Below, piece by piece: positions 13,915 through 26,819 of a DNA stretch of 64,000 bases (positions are counted from its first letter, which is position 1; the number at the start of each line of letters is the position of its first letter). This DNA is from Dichotomocladium elegans (Eukaryota > Mucoromycota > Mucoromycetes > Mucorales > Lichtheimiaceae), in contig JAIXMN010000035.1 of the NCBI GenBank assembly GCA_025716815.1, forward strand, positions 186,001 to 250,000, in the 5' to 3' direction. Below the pieces are notes generated by a model that was given only the letters and a program-made list of their open reading frames with translations, did no database searches and was not told the DNA's origin. The position numbers were made by a program, and so were the translations under genes.

Positions 13915-15521
13915 AACTGACCTAATTCAAAAATAAAAAAAAATGTCGCGCGCGCAACGATCTACGTCTTGCTTTTGACTTGCGATCGATGAGGAAACGT
14001 GTTCTCTTCAATCCTTTTGTTCTCACACAGAATATCTGCGTTAGTATGGCTTGTAGAAAATAACCCTATTCTTGTTGCTACGCCTACCACCAAGCGAAGG
14101 GATCCAGATGAAAGCAAACTTCTAGCGCGGGCTATGTACACAGTGGATACCAACAGAAGATGAGGTCAAATTAAAAAGTAATTTGAAGGGCATCAACGGC
14201 TAGGAATCCATGTACGTACGAAAAGGACCCTCACCACGTCTTTGAGAAATACAAATGCTGAGATCGTTCATGTCCGTATTCTCAATGAAGAGCATAAGAG
14301 TGTTTATAAAATGGGTTGATGAGAATCTATTGATTGTTCCAGAGATTTGATGATCTCAACATATCAAAAATGGTGCTCCATCGATTTATGAAAGATGAAA
14401 GTAATTTGACATCGAAAAGAAAAAGGCACGGTTTCAGCGTGTAGACAGGAATGGGAATGCGAAATGCACTGCTGCGGACACGACCGATATTGGATTGTTC
14501 TTTCCTTGAAGAGTCTCGATTCCATATTAACATCAACCAGTAGTTAGTGTGCCAAAGCAACTCCAATCTGGGAAGCAATACGGCATCAGACATCATTTAA
14601 CGTAGTTTGAGACTCGCACAACTACCAGCCAAAGAAAGGAGAAAGAGCGGGGAGGGAGTCCATAACTGCAAGCAAAGCATATGTAACTGGACATTATCGC
14701 AGTTTTCGTAAGGCGGCCATGAATGAAATGGACAAGTGTGCCACATATGAAGGGTAATCTTGATGCTAGAGCTCATTTTATCAAACAATATCATATCTTC
14801 CATTACATTCTAATAGATTGGATTGCGCTTGATACAATGCTTTCAGGTAAATGCACATTGTCCTGCGCCATCGTCTGTGTATATCTTGATCGTCATGAAA
14901 ACGACATCTATTGACACTTAAAACCACCTTTACCCACAGAAAAAAAACGGCCCGCAATCTTGTTTGCAATAGAATTGTAGGCCGTTTGTTGAAAGTATGG
15001 TATACAGTCAGTAAGCATCGTGAAGTGTCGTTAGATATACATTCTTTGACGAGGTTTCATATAATAAAGTAGCTGCTAAAAACACCTGGAATGAGATTCA
15101 TGACCTGTCTCTCGTTAGTGTGCATGTATCTAGTCTCCTTTCATGAGGTAAAACGTGAACTGGGAATAAATGCCGAGCCCGTGAGAGGGAAAAAAAAGAG
15201 AGATGGCGTATTCAGCGTCTAATGGACTGCATTATGGTTTGAATTCATTCACTATCCGTTACTGAATAAGCATAAATGCGAGTAGTTGGTCTTGTCCCTT
15301 CTGTTGAGAAACGCCGCGACGGAAAAAAGGGCTAATCAGAAAGAAACGTGTCTGACTCCTAATTTTTTTCTAACGCGGTGCTTTAGGTGAGCTTTGGATC
15401 GGCCGCGGGGGAAAGCTCCCTCTCTTTTTTTGTGTTTGAGCGTCTTGTTCCCCACCGGGTTAAACCTACTTGCGACAACACATCCATCCATCCGCCCATC
15501 CATCCATCTTCATTAATCAAC
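13915..15521. other. Spacer without a recognised gene
   Basis: About 1.6 kb of AT-leaning sequence with only short open frames. The last 40 bases before the P1 start carry repeats of CATC (15480-15513), probably in the 5' UTR of the P1 gene. Confidence 0.55.
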
Positions 15522-15949
15522 ATGTCGACTGCTGAACTTGCTGTTGTCTACGCTGCTCTCATCCTTCAGGATGGTGAAGTTGATATTTCCGTACGTTGAG
15601 GAAAACAAGCCGATGCCCATGGCGCGTTTGTGAATATTCAGACATCGTGCTCAATAATTCTCCTTTTTTTCTTTTTCTCGCTGTCTAGGCCAAGAACCTC
15701 GAGACTTTGGTCAAGAAGGCTGGTATCACCGTTGACTCCGTCTGGTTCAACATTTTCGCCAAGGCTTTGGAGGGTCAGGATCTCAAGGCTCTTTTGGCCG
15801 GCTTCAGCGCTCCTGGTGCCGCCCCTGCTGGCGCTGCTGGTGCCGCCTCCAGCGGTGCTGCTGCTGCTGCCGCTGCCCCCGCCGAGGAGGCGAAGGAGGA
15901 GGAGGCTGAGGAGTCTGATGATGACATGGGCTTCGGTCTCTTCGATTAA
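15522..15949 (+). CDS. 60S acidic ribosomal protein P1 (stalk)
   Basis: Two exons, 15522-15590 and 15689-15949, give 109 residues, the normal size. The N-terminal dimerisation domain starts [15 protein letters not shown], the hinge is an Ala/Gly/Pro run, and the C-terminus ends [12 protein letters not shown], the universally conserved peptide that contacts elongation factors. P1 pairs with P2 on P0 to form the GTPase-activating stalk of the 60S subunit. The intron falls after D-I-S and is a regular GT-AG intron (CC/GTACGT to TCTAG). A pyrimidine-rich stretch precedes the start, as in many ribosomal protein genes. Confidence 0.97.
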
Positions 15950-17181
15950 ACATCTCTCCCCCTTCCGTCTTTTGACGAATAAAAAAAAAGATCCACTGTT
16001 TTCATCCGAGGTCTTTTCTGATACAGAACAACTCGTTCGAATTGATTTTGCATCAAGGACGATACCAATCTCTATATTTGGGGCTACTGGGTTGTTTGCA
16101 CGTTAACATCGCACCAAGTGGTGAAGGAGAACTGACCTTTCGGTGACAATGCACGATTCCGCACACTTTTACACTGGCAGAATCACCGTGTTGAGGTTGG
16201 ATAGAGTTTTTTTCCTGGATTGAAGAAAGACAAAAGAGGAAAACCGTTACATATTCCGAGTTGCTGCATGCATGTGCGTTTGCATCGAGAGTCATTATGC
16301 TTTGCACCAATGGCCCCCTCCTGGTGGGTTGCATAGAGTGAACGGATGCCTTTTCTCTTCGAAGGGCGTAAACCAAACTTTATCAGTTTCTTACTTGATG
16401 TTTGGCAATGAGACTGAAGAAGGCGCTATCTGTGTATGGGCTTCCCACTGGTATCCTACAGCGGATGGGGGGACGATTGAACAACGAGCCAAAGGCTGCG
16501 ATTGAAATTTCCTTTCAACCTCAGTATTTGATCGTCATGCAAATATTTACAGAAGCGTATTTGCACGAAGTCTTGGGTATCTTTCTTCCTTGTTTCTCTC
16601 CTTGGAACAGCATCATCCATGTTCTAGTGGCATCTACGGAATCGCTTGAAAAGAAAAGGAGACCGATCTGTGGCTTGCATTGACTATGTCTGATAGTTGG
16701 CAAGAGAGGGCAGCAGCACGAAAACGTATACGGCACTCCCCTAACGACGGATAAAGCATGCAGAAAAAGGAGGGACTATTCTTCCAACGCAAACCCACTT
16801 CTTTTCCCATTTTTCTCCGTTGGATGTCACGCTCCATAGCAATCGCATTCAAAACAACCGTTTAAGGTCGATCTATTAGTAACATTTACAAGCTCGCTTT
16901 TCCTTATCCCCCCTTGAACTCTTTTCCCCCTTTTTTTTACCTTCTCTCTCTTTTCTTCTATATTTAAAGGGCAAGGGGGAAAACACTTGTTCTTTCTCTT
17001 CTTCTCATCATTTTAGGCCAACCACCATCCAGTTCCCGTCCTATTTCTAAAGCAACTGGCTCTGTTATTCTTTTTTTTAAAAAAAAGAAAAAGAAATACT
17101 TAATAGTGCCAACAATCAATTCAAGCAACGCGAGCAGTTTAGCCGAAGAGAAGAAACAATCGGCCTAGCAAAATTCAAATC
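15950..17181. other. Spacer without a recognised gene
   Basis: 3' UTR of the P1 gene, then about 1 kb without exon-like sequence. The last 300 bases (16880-17100) are strongly pyrimidine rich (CCCCTTTTTT, CTTCTCTCTC), a likely promoter/5' UTR of the ankyrin-DIL gene. Confidence 0.55.
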
Positions 17182-19670
17182 ATGGCCACCGTTAGTAGTA
17201 ATCCTATCGATCCTCAAGCGAGCACCAGTGCAAGCAGCCATAACAATAGCAACAAACGACGATGTAGCCATTCTGCCCTTCCGGGCGAACAACCACGCCG
17301 TCAACGCCGCCCATCTCTGCACGTTTCACCACCCATTGTCAATACTAAAAAGGTCGACCGAAAAAATATTTGCTCCTGGTCTTCAACCTCCTCTGGTTTT
17401 TCCACAAACACAATTAGTACCGTATCTACTCCTGTCAATCCGACCTCGCTCGCTGCCATGCCACCCCTTCCTATTGACGAAGACGATGACGCTGACAACG
17501 ACGATGATGACGAAAATGGCAACGACGCTGCAGTAGGCCCCCGGTCACCGACACTTTCTAAGCAACAGCTGCATCTAAATCACAGCGAACATAACGACAA
17601 TGATAGTGACACTGAATATAGAGTACATCAGCGCCAGTGGCGGCGGCGAGTGAGCCGATCACTGGGTCGGTCGGCATCAAGTGGCAACGCAGATAACGTC
17701 AAAGAAATCCTCACAGATATACGACTCCGTCCTTTTCTTGACGTAAACGCTCCAGACGATGAAATAGATGGGACAACCCCGCTGATATATGCAGCGTGCT
17801 TCGGAAAACCTGAAGTTGTTCGAATCCTGCTCGAGGCGGGCGCCAAAGTGGATATTCCCGATAAGCGTAAGGAGAAAGCGAGAATAAAAGCGGGAACATC
17901 TGTCAGAGAAAAGGAGAGAGAAAGGGAAAGGACACACAAAAGGTCCGGGCCAGATATGCACGCGAGTGAGAGAGAGAGAAAGAAAAAAAAGGGGATGGAA
18001 TCGAAAGGGTGAGGGAGGTTATGGCGTGTGGGGACAAAATAAGGGGTGCTATCGAGTAAAAAACAAAAACAAGCTTACTTGTCTTCATGATAAAGGTGGA
18101 TGGACAGCCCTCATGTGGGCAACGACCAATAATCATAGTCAGGTGGTGGAGCTGCTTCTTCAGCATGGCGCCTCGTCCACCATGAAAACCGCCCAGGGAC
18201 GGACTGCGCTTGACTTTGTTGACACAGAAAACCAGCAACTCAAAGAGATTTTGGTGACCCAGCACCAGCAAGATGATCCACTAGAGCCTTACGATGACAT
18301 CAAGACCAACAACGGGTGCAGTGATGATATAGAGTCCATCGATGCTAATGCCACCATGGACAGCGACAAATGGGATGATAATGATACCAAACAAAAAGAC
18401 GACATTGACAGCAACGAAGATGAGGACGACGACGGCGATTTGCTAGCGAGTTTTCAATCCATCCATCGATTCGAATGGGATAGATGTTTGCCAGATCAGA
18501 TGTTCGTTTTCGGGGAGGAAAACACAGGTCATATTCTTGAAACCGCGATCACGAGGTTAACCCTGCCGATGAAGACGCGCCAAGAGATTTGGGTTCCATC
18601 TAACATCATCTTCCTAAGCGCCCGCTTCGCGCATTATTATTCTTCCCGCGAGTTGCTCTACACGCTGTTGAGTTCGGCCGTCGTTAAGATCAAGCAAGTA
18701 CTGAAGGTGCGTGTACCTGAAGAGATAAAAACAAACATCCTCATGTTCACATTTGAATAGGAGAATATGCGTGATATTCACACGCTCGCCTTTTGGATGG
18801 CAAATATGTCCCAATTGCTTTATTACTTGAAAAAGGACACGGGTCTGGTTGTAGCCACCGCTGAGCACCAGCTGGAGATCGCAGAGCTAATATGCGAGAC
18901 ATACAACCTCCTGGTACTCGATTCTGAGCAGCGGATTGAGAAAGTGCTCGAGACGTCTATGCTGGACCACGAACCGATTGAGGGATTGACAGACACAGTT
19001 GAATTCCAAGATGACTGGCAGCGGTTTTTCCGACGAAACAGCAGCAGGATGCAGCATCAGCTAGTGCCAAAAGCGCTGTCGCCCCAGTCTATCACGTCGC
19101 TCTTATCATCCATTCTTTATGTTTTACAGTCATATCATGTTCATCCGGCAATCATTGCACAGGCGATTGCGCAGTTCTACCATTTCATGTCATGCGAGTT
19201 GTTCAATCGGATCTTATCTAACAAGAAATATCTCTGTCGGTCAAAAGCACTGCAGATCCGAATGAACGTAACCTGCCTGGAGGAATGGGCGCGGTCTAGC
19301 CAGCTGCCATCTGCAGAGACTCTAGGAGCGTACCTCGAGCCTGTGATTCAGCTACTGCAGTTGCTCCAGTGCGTGTCCCAGCTCAGTGAACTTGAGTTAT
19401 TCGCAAATACTATCAAAACATTCGATCTTCTTAACCCATTACAGATCAAACGCGCAATAATCAATTACCGTTATGAAGTAGCTGAACCGAGGCTTCCTGA
19501 TGCAATCGAGAAATATGTCATTCAAATCGCCGACAATGCCCTATCACGCCAATGGTCAGCATCCATGGACAATACAATTTACCATCCTAAAACATCAGCA
19601 AGGCCGACAAGCGTTTCAAGTCTCGGGAGTTTACTTATGATATCCTCAAATCGCCGCCAGCAGCAGCAGC

Positions 19671-19701
<31 letters not shown>

Positions 19702-20041
19702 GCAGATCGACCAGAACTCTAGATTGGACGATATATCAACAATAAAAACGATAGATGACGAAGACTCGATGCATCAGTGGGCAAAAGAGAAGCGCGACTC
19801 ACGACATATGCTTCCATTTTCCTTACCGAGCAGCAGCTCAGAATGGAAGGAGCAAGCTATGAGCCCACACGAAGCAGAAGTGTCCCCAACAGACGGCCTG
19901 ACGATATCTGATGCCATGTGCTTGGAGTTGAAACAGAGACTGGGTGCAGAAAGGGAAATCCATAGGAGGAAACAGGGGGGGATTGTGCCAACGATTCCTG
20001 AGGAATGGATGGACAGATTGGACTGTCGATTGATGTCTTAA
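17182..20041 (+). CDS. Ankyrin-repeat protein with a dilute (DIL) domain
   Basis: Exons 17182-17866, 18096-18706 and 18761-20041 give 858 residues. After a disordered, Asp-rich N-terminus come two ankyrin repeats, GTTPLIYAACFGKPEVV and GWTALMWATTNNHSQVV, split by intron 1. After an acidic linker the DIL domain runs from about residue 400 (NIIFLSARFAHYYSS) to about 700, including DIHTLAFWMANMSQLLYYL and the motif RRNSSRMQHQL. DIL is the cargo-binding tail module of class V myosins; this ankyrin-DIL combination without a motor occurs in many fungi and is probably an actin or vesicle-traffic adaptor (inference). A poly-Gln run lies near residue 730. The start is the first ATG after the pyrimidine tract, with no rival upstream. 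Confidence 0.88.
19657..19704 (+). repeat. CAG/CAA repeat coding for poly-glutamine
   Basis: An uninterrupted run of CAG and CAA codons within the last exon of the ankyrin-DIL gene. The mixture of both codons limits slippage. Confidence 0.9.
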
Positions 20042-20417
20042 TGTTTTCATATAATAATTGTACATATACTTTTTCTTAAAAGTAAAGTCGCAGAATCTCT
20101 TCATCTTCCGGGTTTATGCGACGCCTATTAATTGTATCCTAATAAGGGTAAACTATGAGCTATCCTTGTGAGTGGCAAAGAGCTAAATTGTTCCCCCCCC
20201 TTCTGCTCCCCTTATCCCCTTTTCTATTACCTCCTTATTTCGCTTGGGGCTCTTCTCCCCACCCCTTCTATGGATTACTTATTTTTGGCATCCACAGATT
20301 TTGTTGCTTAGACTATGCCTTGCCTATCCCTATCGACCCCCTCTTTCCCTCTTTCCCTTCCTTCCTTTGCTAAGTTCCTCTCCTTGACTACAACCACTTT
20401 CATACCTTTATGAGCTA
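20042..20417. other. Spacer, likely promoter of the class C receptor gene
   Basis: Very pyrimidine-rich (20190-20370, many CCCCTT and TTTCCC blocks). An upstream exon with a secretion signal could hide here, since the receptor lacks an obvious one. Confidence 0.5.
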
Positions 20418-23400
20418 ATGTCGACAAACACCACCTCGGAACCAGGCAATTCCAATGCAACTATTATTTTTGGCGTCACCCTCAATCGCGATCCATACAA
20501 CATTATCACACAAGTCGACAATAACACGGTCACCATTGTCCCCCGAATGAACACTACTGGGCTAACGGAACTCAAGGTAGCGTTGGTTTTCCATATATCA
20601 GCCGAAAATCTCTTTTTTACTAAGCCAGGTTCACACACACACACACAAAACTATTCAGGTCGGTGTCTTGCTGCCCTTCAGTCAGACCGATGACCCGTTC
20701 ACTGCACAAATTGTGTGGGGGTAGGTTCTTCACAAAGTATGCTAACGGGTTGTTACATGTACTCAAAGGCATAATACTGTCTATCAGGGGTGCGTCTGCC
20801 ATTCGGATGGCTGCAAACGACATCAATCGTCGTGGGATCATCCCGGGTGCTTATGTAACCCTGATCGGGAAAGATTCTTTCCCGACCGCCTCCATCAACC
20901 AAGGCGCAGTGACGGATGCCGTGTATGCATCCATCACACTGCTTCAACAAGGCGTCATCGGGGTTATTGGTGATGTCTCGAGTTCTTGGACGAGTCTGAG
21001 CGCGTTGATGACAAGTGTTTTGGAGATTCCTCAGTGCTCCTTTGCCGCTACTGCAGGTAAAAAAGTAGGATGGATTCCCCCCCTCCTTTCCCAGGAACAG
21101 TTGGGTGTTGATCTATAAACAATCAGTTTCTTTCTCGGATAAGACCGAGTACAAGTACTTTTTCCGTACCATTCCTACGCAAACCCTCGTCAGTGATGCG
21201 ATGATGTCCTTTGCTGCGACTCAAGGCTGGTCTAAAGTCGGCATTGTGTACTCGGATGATGCCATGGGGCAGCAATGTAATGGTTTGGACGACGTTTGCC
21301 ATCATTCTTGTTGCATCCCCTCATTCCTATTCAATTATAGTCTGTCAGCACACCATCGTCCAATCATCGATCAACAATATGCAAGTGACTCGCTACCAAG
21401 CATTCCCGAGCGACGCAACCACAGATGATATTGCCAACACGATCCGAAATGTCACGTCAGGCGGTGTGCGGATCATCTTACTTGCAGCATCAGTAAGAGC
21501 TCAGACGTCTATCATGATTCAGGCGGCTGAGATGGGGTACGTGTCCGACGATTATGTGTGGCTCATATCATCCAATATTGCCCAAGACCTCCAAGTTGCC
21601 GTGGACGCACGTAATCACAACATTTCGTCCCAACAACCCAGCTATCCTATTGCCATCAATGGTTCCGCACACTTGGATTTTAACTCAGCCTTCAATGGTC
21701 TATTCATGTTTGATAATTGGCTTTCACTCGACGGATACCCGCCTTATGAGGCTTTCCTTGACTCTTGGTCTGCGCTTGATCCAATGGCGTAATATCCTTC
21801 ATCTGGTCTATGAGTAATCGAGCTATAATTACTTTTTATTAAACCATGATGCGTGCTGTAGATATCCTTACGCAGGCCATCGCAACATCAGCACCAATGA
21901 AGGGTAATTATTCCTCGGACGCGCACACATACATCAGCGTTATACCTCGATAAACTAACTCTGTTGATCATGATTGATATAGTCTTGCCTATTCTTGCAT
22001 GATGGTGATGGCCGAAGGTTTTAGTCAAGCTGTTGCCAATACCACCAACCACACACAAGGCTTACTGGAGCTGAAGTCCGGCGACTTGGGTCAATATCTG
22101 ATCCCACCAGCCTTTAATGTCGGCTATGTCGGTCCCGAGGGTCCGATGGTATTCGATTCAAACGGTGATGTAACAAAAGGGTTAGTTGAGCTGACGGGCA
22201 TTACCTAAACAATTAATCTGAAATGCCTTCATATTATAGAAATTACCAGATCTACAATCTGCAACGAGGCAGCTCCGTAGTGGTTGGTCAAAGCATGGGT
22301 GGTGAGATTAGATTTACTGGCAGCCTCATGTACCATGATGGAACTTCAACGGTACCTAAATAACATTCATCATTCCCCAACTGTTTCGATGCTCATCAAT
22401 CTTCTTTCAGTAGCCACCATCCGATTCGCCACCTAGTGTCGCACTCAATCCGGATTATTCATCTCTTTTTGGACATATCATCCTCACTATCTCCTCCTTA
22501 GGTATCCTCGCGGCACTGATGGTGTTTATGGTGGTTGTAACATTTAGAAAGCGTGACGTGTTCAAAGCATCAAGGTAAACGGTAGACATATCTCTTTCTC
22601 TTACACGCCTGTTAATGCTACCTTGCAGTCCTCTCTTTTGTTGCCTAGAGCTTATTGGCTTCATGATGACCTATGCGTCTGTGATGACCATGATCGGCAC
22701 TCCCGTGGTAGCTTCTTGTTATGTGACTCCTCTCCTATTTAATCTGGGCTTTCTTCTCATTCTCGGGCAAGTAGGAGGTACACGTCTATACTACACTCTC
22801 TATCTAATCCATTTCCCTTGTTATAGAAATCTGATCGCGAAAAATTATCGCATCTACCGCATTTTCAACAATATATTCATCACCCGCACTGTTATTACTG
22901 ATCTCCAGCTCGTAAAGACAAGCTCGATTGTCGTTGCGGCAGATATGGCAAGTGTGCATTAGTAGCATTTATACACAATACTCATGCAGGCCGCTCTTTC
23001 CCTATAGCTCATAAACGTTATCGGCTTGGCTGTAACAAGGCCGTCACCAACGCGAATCGAGACGTCGTACACACGGCATTACTGGGAATGCCGAGCGACC
23101 AACCCAAGGACCGAGCTTGTGTTTGCCATCATCTCAGCGATTTATGCGGCCGCTTTGCTTTTGTTTGCTACTTTTTTAGCTTATAAGACACGCGCTGCTG
23201 GCAAACGATACAGTCATTATAGTGAGACCAAACAAATGGGTTTATCAGTCTAGTAAGTTGTTTGTAGAGAATCGACCATGCCGTGACGAACAGATCTCAA
23301 CGTTTTTTTTTTCAAGCAACATCCTGTTCTCTGCCCTCATTGGATTTGCGGTGGTAATCAACCCGCTAGCTGATTTTTACACAAAGTATTACATTACTAT

Positions 23401-24102
23401 TATCACCATTCTTTGGGCAACAACCTTTTCGCTGTTTGCGTTATTTCTCCCCAAAATTCATGCATTCGTCAAACAAGTCAGAAAAGAACAGAGGAAGAAA
23501 AGAAACATGTCAAACGCGAGTGATGGCAGGTTTTCTGTATTTCGACCGGCGCATGGCAGCAACAGCAACAACATGCCGTCTATTCAGCAGGCCAGCTCGA
23601 TCAGCTCCGGTGCTAACGGGGAAGGCGAACTGATAAGCCTAAACCGCATGATGGCGAATGATCCGTTAGAAGCGACGCAACAAAGCTATGTGGAAGTCCA
23701 CGAAGGCGAGATGCCTGTCAGACGTGTGCTCCGCTATATGACCTTCTTATCACACTGGGAGATGCAGCACATTATGGTGTTTCCTCACCTCGGTTACTGC
23801 TCGTTTTTCTCTGAAAAAACAAAAGAAGGTGCGGTTATGTCGTATCGCGATGCATCGGTGCATTCCTCACAGCTTGACGACTATGTTCTCAAAGTACGCG
23901 GCCTTGGCATGCATGACATCTATATCCAGTTGCCGGATCTGCATGCGCTGAAGACATGGGAGCATGCTTTTAATAGCAGACACCAAAACCAGCGTCCGCT
24001 GTCGGCGAGCGATGATGAAGCAGATGATGATGTGAACAAATTAGCCATTCCGCCCCTGGACACCATTGTTGGACTGCAAGTGCCGGTGGACACATGTCAT
24101 AG

Positions 24103-24144
<42 letters not shown>

Positions 24145-24268
24145 TATGCGGAGGTCATCCTCACAGAAATCATTGTTCTTACTAGAACGCCGCGAAAGTG
24201 AACGGAGTAGCATGACCATGGCAGTGACTCCTTCGCACGAACAGGAAGACCAGAACATGTTATTGTAA
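20418..24268 (+). CDS. Class C G-protein-coupled receptor (GABA-B/mGlu type) with a PH-like cytoplasmic tail
   Basis: Thirteen exons (20418-20576, 20659-20720, 20788-21056, 21127-21276, 21341-21788, 21862-21903, 21983-22180, 22240-22351, 22414-22574, 22629-22766, 22827-22947, 23008-23252, 23317-24268) join in phase to 1,018 residues. Residues about 50-470 form a bilobed periplasmic-binding-type ligand domain (VGVLLPFSQTDDPF, AIRMAANDINRRG, GWSKVGIVYSDDAMG). Seven helices follow from about residue 505 (ILTISSLGILAALMVFMVVV), with LGNLIAKNYRIYRIF on the second intracellular loop, typical of family 3. The tail (755-1018) holds a PH-like segment around 830-925 ending in the expected Trp (KTWEHAF) and a poly-Gln run. 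Introns 10 and 11 use GC donors (22767, 22948). No clear signal peptide is seen at the N-terminus. The ligand is unknown. Confidence 0.87.
24103..24141 (+). repeat. CAG repeat coding for poly-glutamine
   Basis: A pure CAG run of about 13 codons in the receptor tail; pure runs of this kind often vary in length between strains. Confidence 0.92.
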
Positions 24269-24602
24269 GCCTTTATGTCGCTTAAAGACAATATACTCCT
24301 CCCCGGCTATCGCATGTTATATCATCATTTCTTTTAATATTTTACTCTATTGCCTTTGTATTACAAAGTTCTTCATCTCGTCATTTACCTCCTCAATACC
24401 CTCCTATCCCTTCTTGAATAATTCATGTACGTTCATTTCTATCAAAGATATTAAAAAAAAGAGGGCTCGGTTGATTGAGCTCAATATGCGTGTATGTCAG
24501 GCACTTCATGCATCGGATTTCGGTTCTATTCTCCATATCTATACTTTTTGTTTTGCCCGTTTCCCTTTTTTTTTTTACAAAGAACAAGAGCACTCAGTAC
24601 CC
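24269..24602. other. Short spacer
   Basis: 3' UTR of the receptor gene and promoter of the next plus-strand gene. No gene seen. Confidence 0.55.
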
Positions 24603-26721
24603 ATGCCAATTACTAAGCATTCCGTCGATCAGGTGCAACTCCTTTTTCAATTGTATTGAAGGACGACACATATGGCAAGAGAAAGAAATGATAAAGGGCT
24701 CATTTATGAATGGTTCTAGAAGGGTCAATTGATCTATACAATCGCCACGCCTGAGTTCGACTTGATTGAGGATCAAGTCTGGAAACAGCTCAAGAATGAA
24801 CCCGAACGGATCGAGATGTATCAGTATTTTTTTAATGATGATCCACGATTGCCGATTCCAAAGACTTCTGCTGGAAATGAGGATAGGGTAGTTCAAGCCA
24901 AGATCCAAGCCATGATTCACAATAATATGGTTCAGGGCAATTGTAAGTGGTTCTTTTTATCTGGGAGGCGGGTGAGGGTAGATGAGCGGAGGGCAAAGAG
25001 CTTCTGCCTCAAGTATGCCTCCATACTTAAGGATATGTGCAATGCGATCTAGATGAAGCGGCTCTGGATCTGGTGGATGCTATGATCATTGCGAAACGGA
25101 AACCCACTCTGTAAGTTTTATTGAATTCGAGGTGCGGACCACTACTGTGGGCGTTAGCCATAAGAGGTGTATGGGTTATTTAAGTGCCTCTTTTTCTTCC
25201 CTCACCCCTCCACAAAGGGCCGTGATACTCTTTCTTTTTGACTTGATCCTGCGGCCGACGACGGACATCACACTCCTCTCTGCCAAAGAGCTGCTGAGAG
25301 TTTGTCAGCGGGCACAACGATCACTTTTATTCATCCTTGAGGTGTTCGGGGCCAGTCTATTTGGACAAGTCTGGCATTTTTTCCGAGTGAGCAACCTAGG
25401 ACGGCTTCAGCAACGAATGCTACACCATGAACTTGCGGAAATGATGCAGCAGGACGAGGATGACGAGATCTATGAGGCGGCCATTGCAGAGTTTGACGAT
25501 CTATGGGATCTCGTAGCCTTATGCATCGGCCATGTCGAAGCCCATTATCAATCAGGTACCGAACGCCCGACACCTTCCATGGAGGCACCTGCAGGCAAAC
25601 TGGTAGGTTGTCTTGTAATACATAGATGGTGGGCGGCAACATTAACCGATGAATTGTGCAGCGACGGCGGATGGCGCTTGATGTGTTCATCAGTGTGCTT
25701 GAATATGATTTGCGAGCAAGACGAGGTAAATACGGACAGCAAAGGACAATCCGCTGGGGAGAGGGGTATTTATTGGCGAGAAAGCTGATGGGGAAGCAAA
25801 ATAGAATCGGACGAAGCCCTTGCCCAGTGTATGTTCCTAAAGATGCTCAGGGTCGATGGATCAGGAAATCGGACACAATTCGGTCGATACTTGGATATCA
25901 TCTTCAGCGCATTTGGATTACGCCACAAGAACGATGGTGAGAACGCCGGCCGTGTCATTGATCCGGAGAGTGTCGAGTTTGCAGGACGTCTGTTGAATAT
26001 GGTATGTTGGAGAGGGCGTGTACACGTTACCTCTATGTGGCACTGAGGAAGGCACACACGTGTCAGATGGCTGTATTATCCTATTGTCAGAATGCTGTGG
26101 CAACGAAGCCGCTTGTTTTCCAGACATTCCAGCGATTTACCAAAATGGATATTGACGGGTGTGCAAGTCTCATGCAGGTAATTCATTTAGCGTTTTGCCC
26201 ATACGTCATATACTGACACAAAACGACGCTGGGTGTGTCTTGAGGTCATCAAATGCACAACGTTTCTCGCGACCCTTTGTGACATGTATCTCTCCGATGC
26301 AGATTGCACCCGGGTGCCTGCCAAGTATCAAAATATGCGCAAGGCATCAACGTACAGCCTGGAAAAGCTGTTTCGATTTAATCCATATACCGCACCGCTG
26401 CAGCTCAAAGGATTAAAGAGCGTGCTTCGTCATGTTTTAATTGTCTACTGGCGCTACGCGACGTTCATTCACGAACGATTTATGCGTTGTGAAGTATGCT
26501 GTTCCCCCTCTTCTCCTTGTACTGTTCGTCGGTTCCACCTGTCCACCTTGACGGACGATCAGCGAGAGCACGTCATGATGAACGCTCTGGAGTCTGTGGC
26601 AGGATGGCGCGAACACGTCGAAAGCATGATCCAGGAGGCAAAGCAATATGAGCGAGACCCGATAACCGAACAACATATCCGTGCGATGACAAAGCTGCTT
26701 GAAATGGAATGGGAGCTTTAA
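24603..26721 (+). CDS. Unrecognised alpha-helical protein, about 472 residues
   Basis: I could not assign a family. Nine exons in phase are proposed: 24603-24632, 24720-24942, 25053-25110, 25218-25602, 25662-25725, 25805-26001, 26124-26177, 26245-26493 and 26563-26721. The phases fit at every junction, which supports a real gene. The product is mostly amphipathic helix (AALDLVDAMIIAKRKPTL, ELLRVCQRAQRSLLFIL, LKSVLRHVLIVYWRYATF) with one acidic segment (QQDEDDEIYEAA). No signal peptide or clear membrane span is seen. The pattern of paired helices resembles ARM/TPR-like solenoids, but no repeat register is obvious. The last intron (26494-26562) is a multiple of three without a stop, so it may be retained. 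It could be a fast-evolving subunit of a larger complex; this is inference only. Confidence 0.62.
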
Positions 26722-26819
26722 TGCTTTTTTTTTCTTAAAAACAAAACCCCTCTGCAGCCTACTTGGTCGTCTTCATTTCATTTAGAAAAAGACAACAGAC
26801 ACAGGTGCTTTCAATGATG

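Noticed and set aside
15480..15513. CATC repeats as a CRISPR-like or telomeric array
   Set aside because: Simple four-base repeat in a 5' UTR, no spacers, not telomeric.
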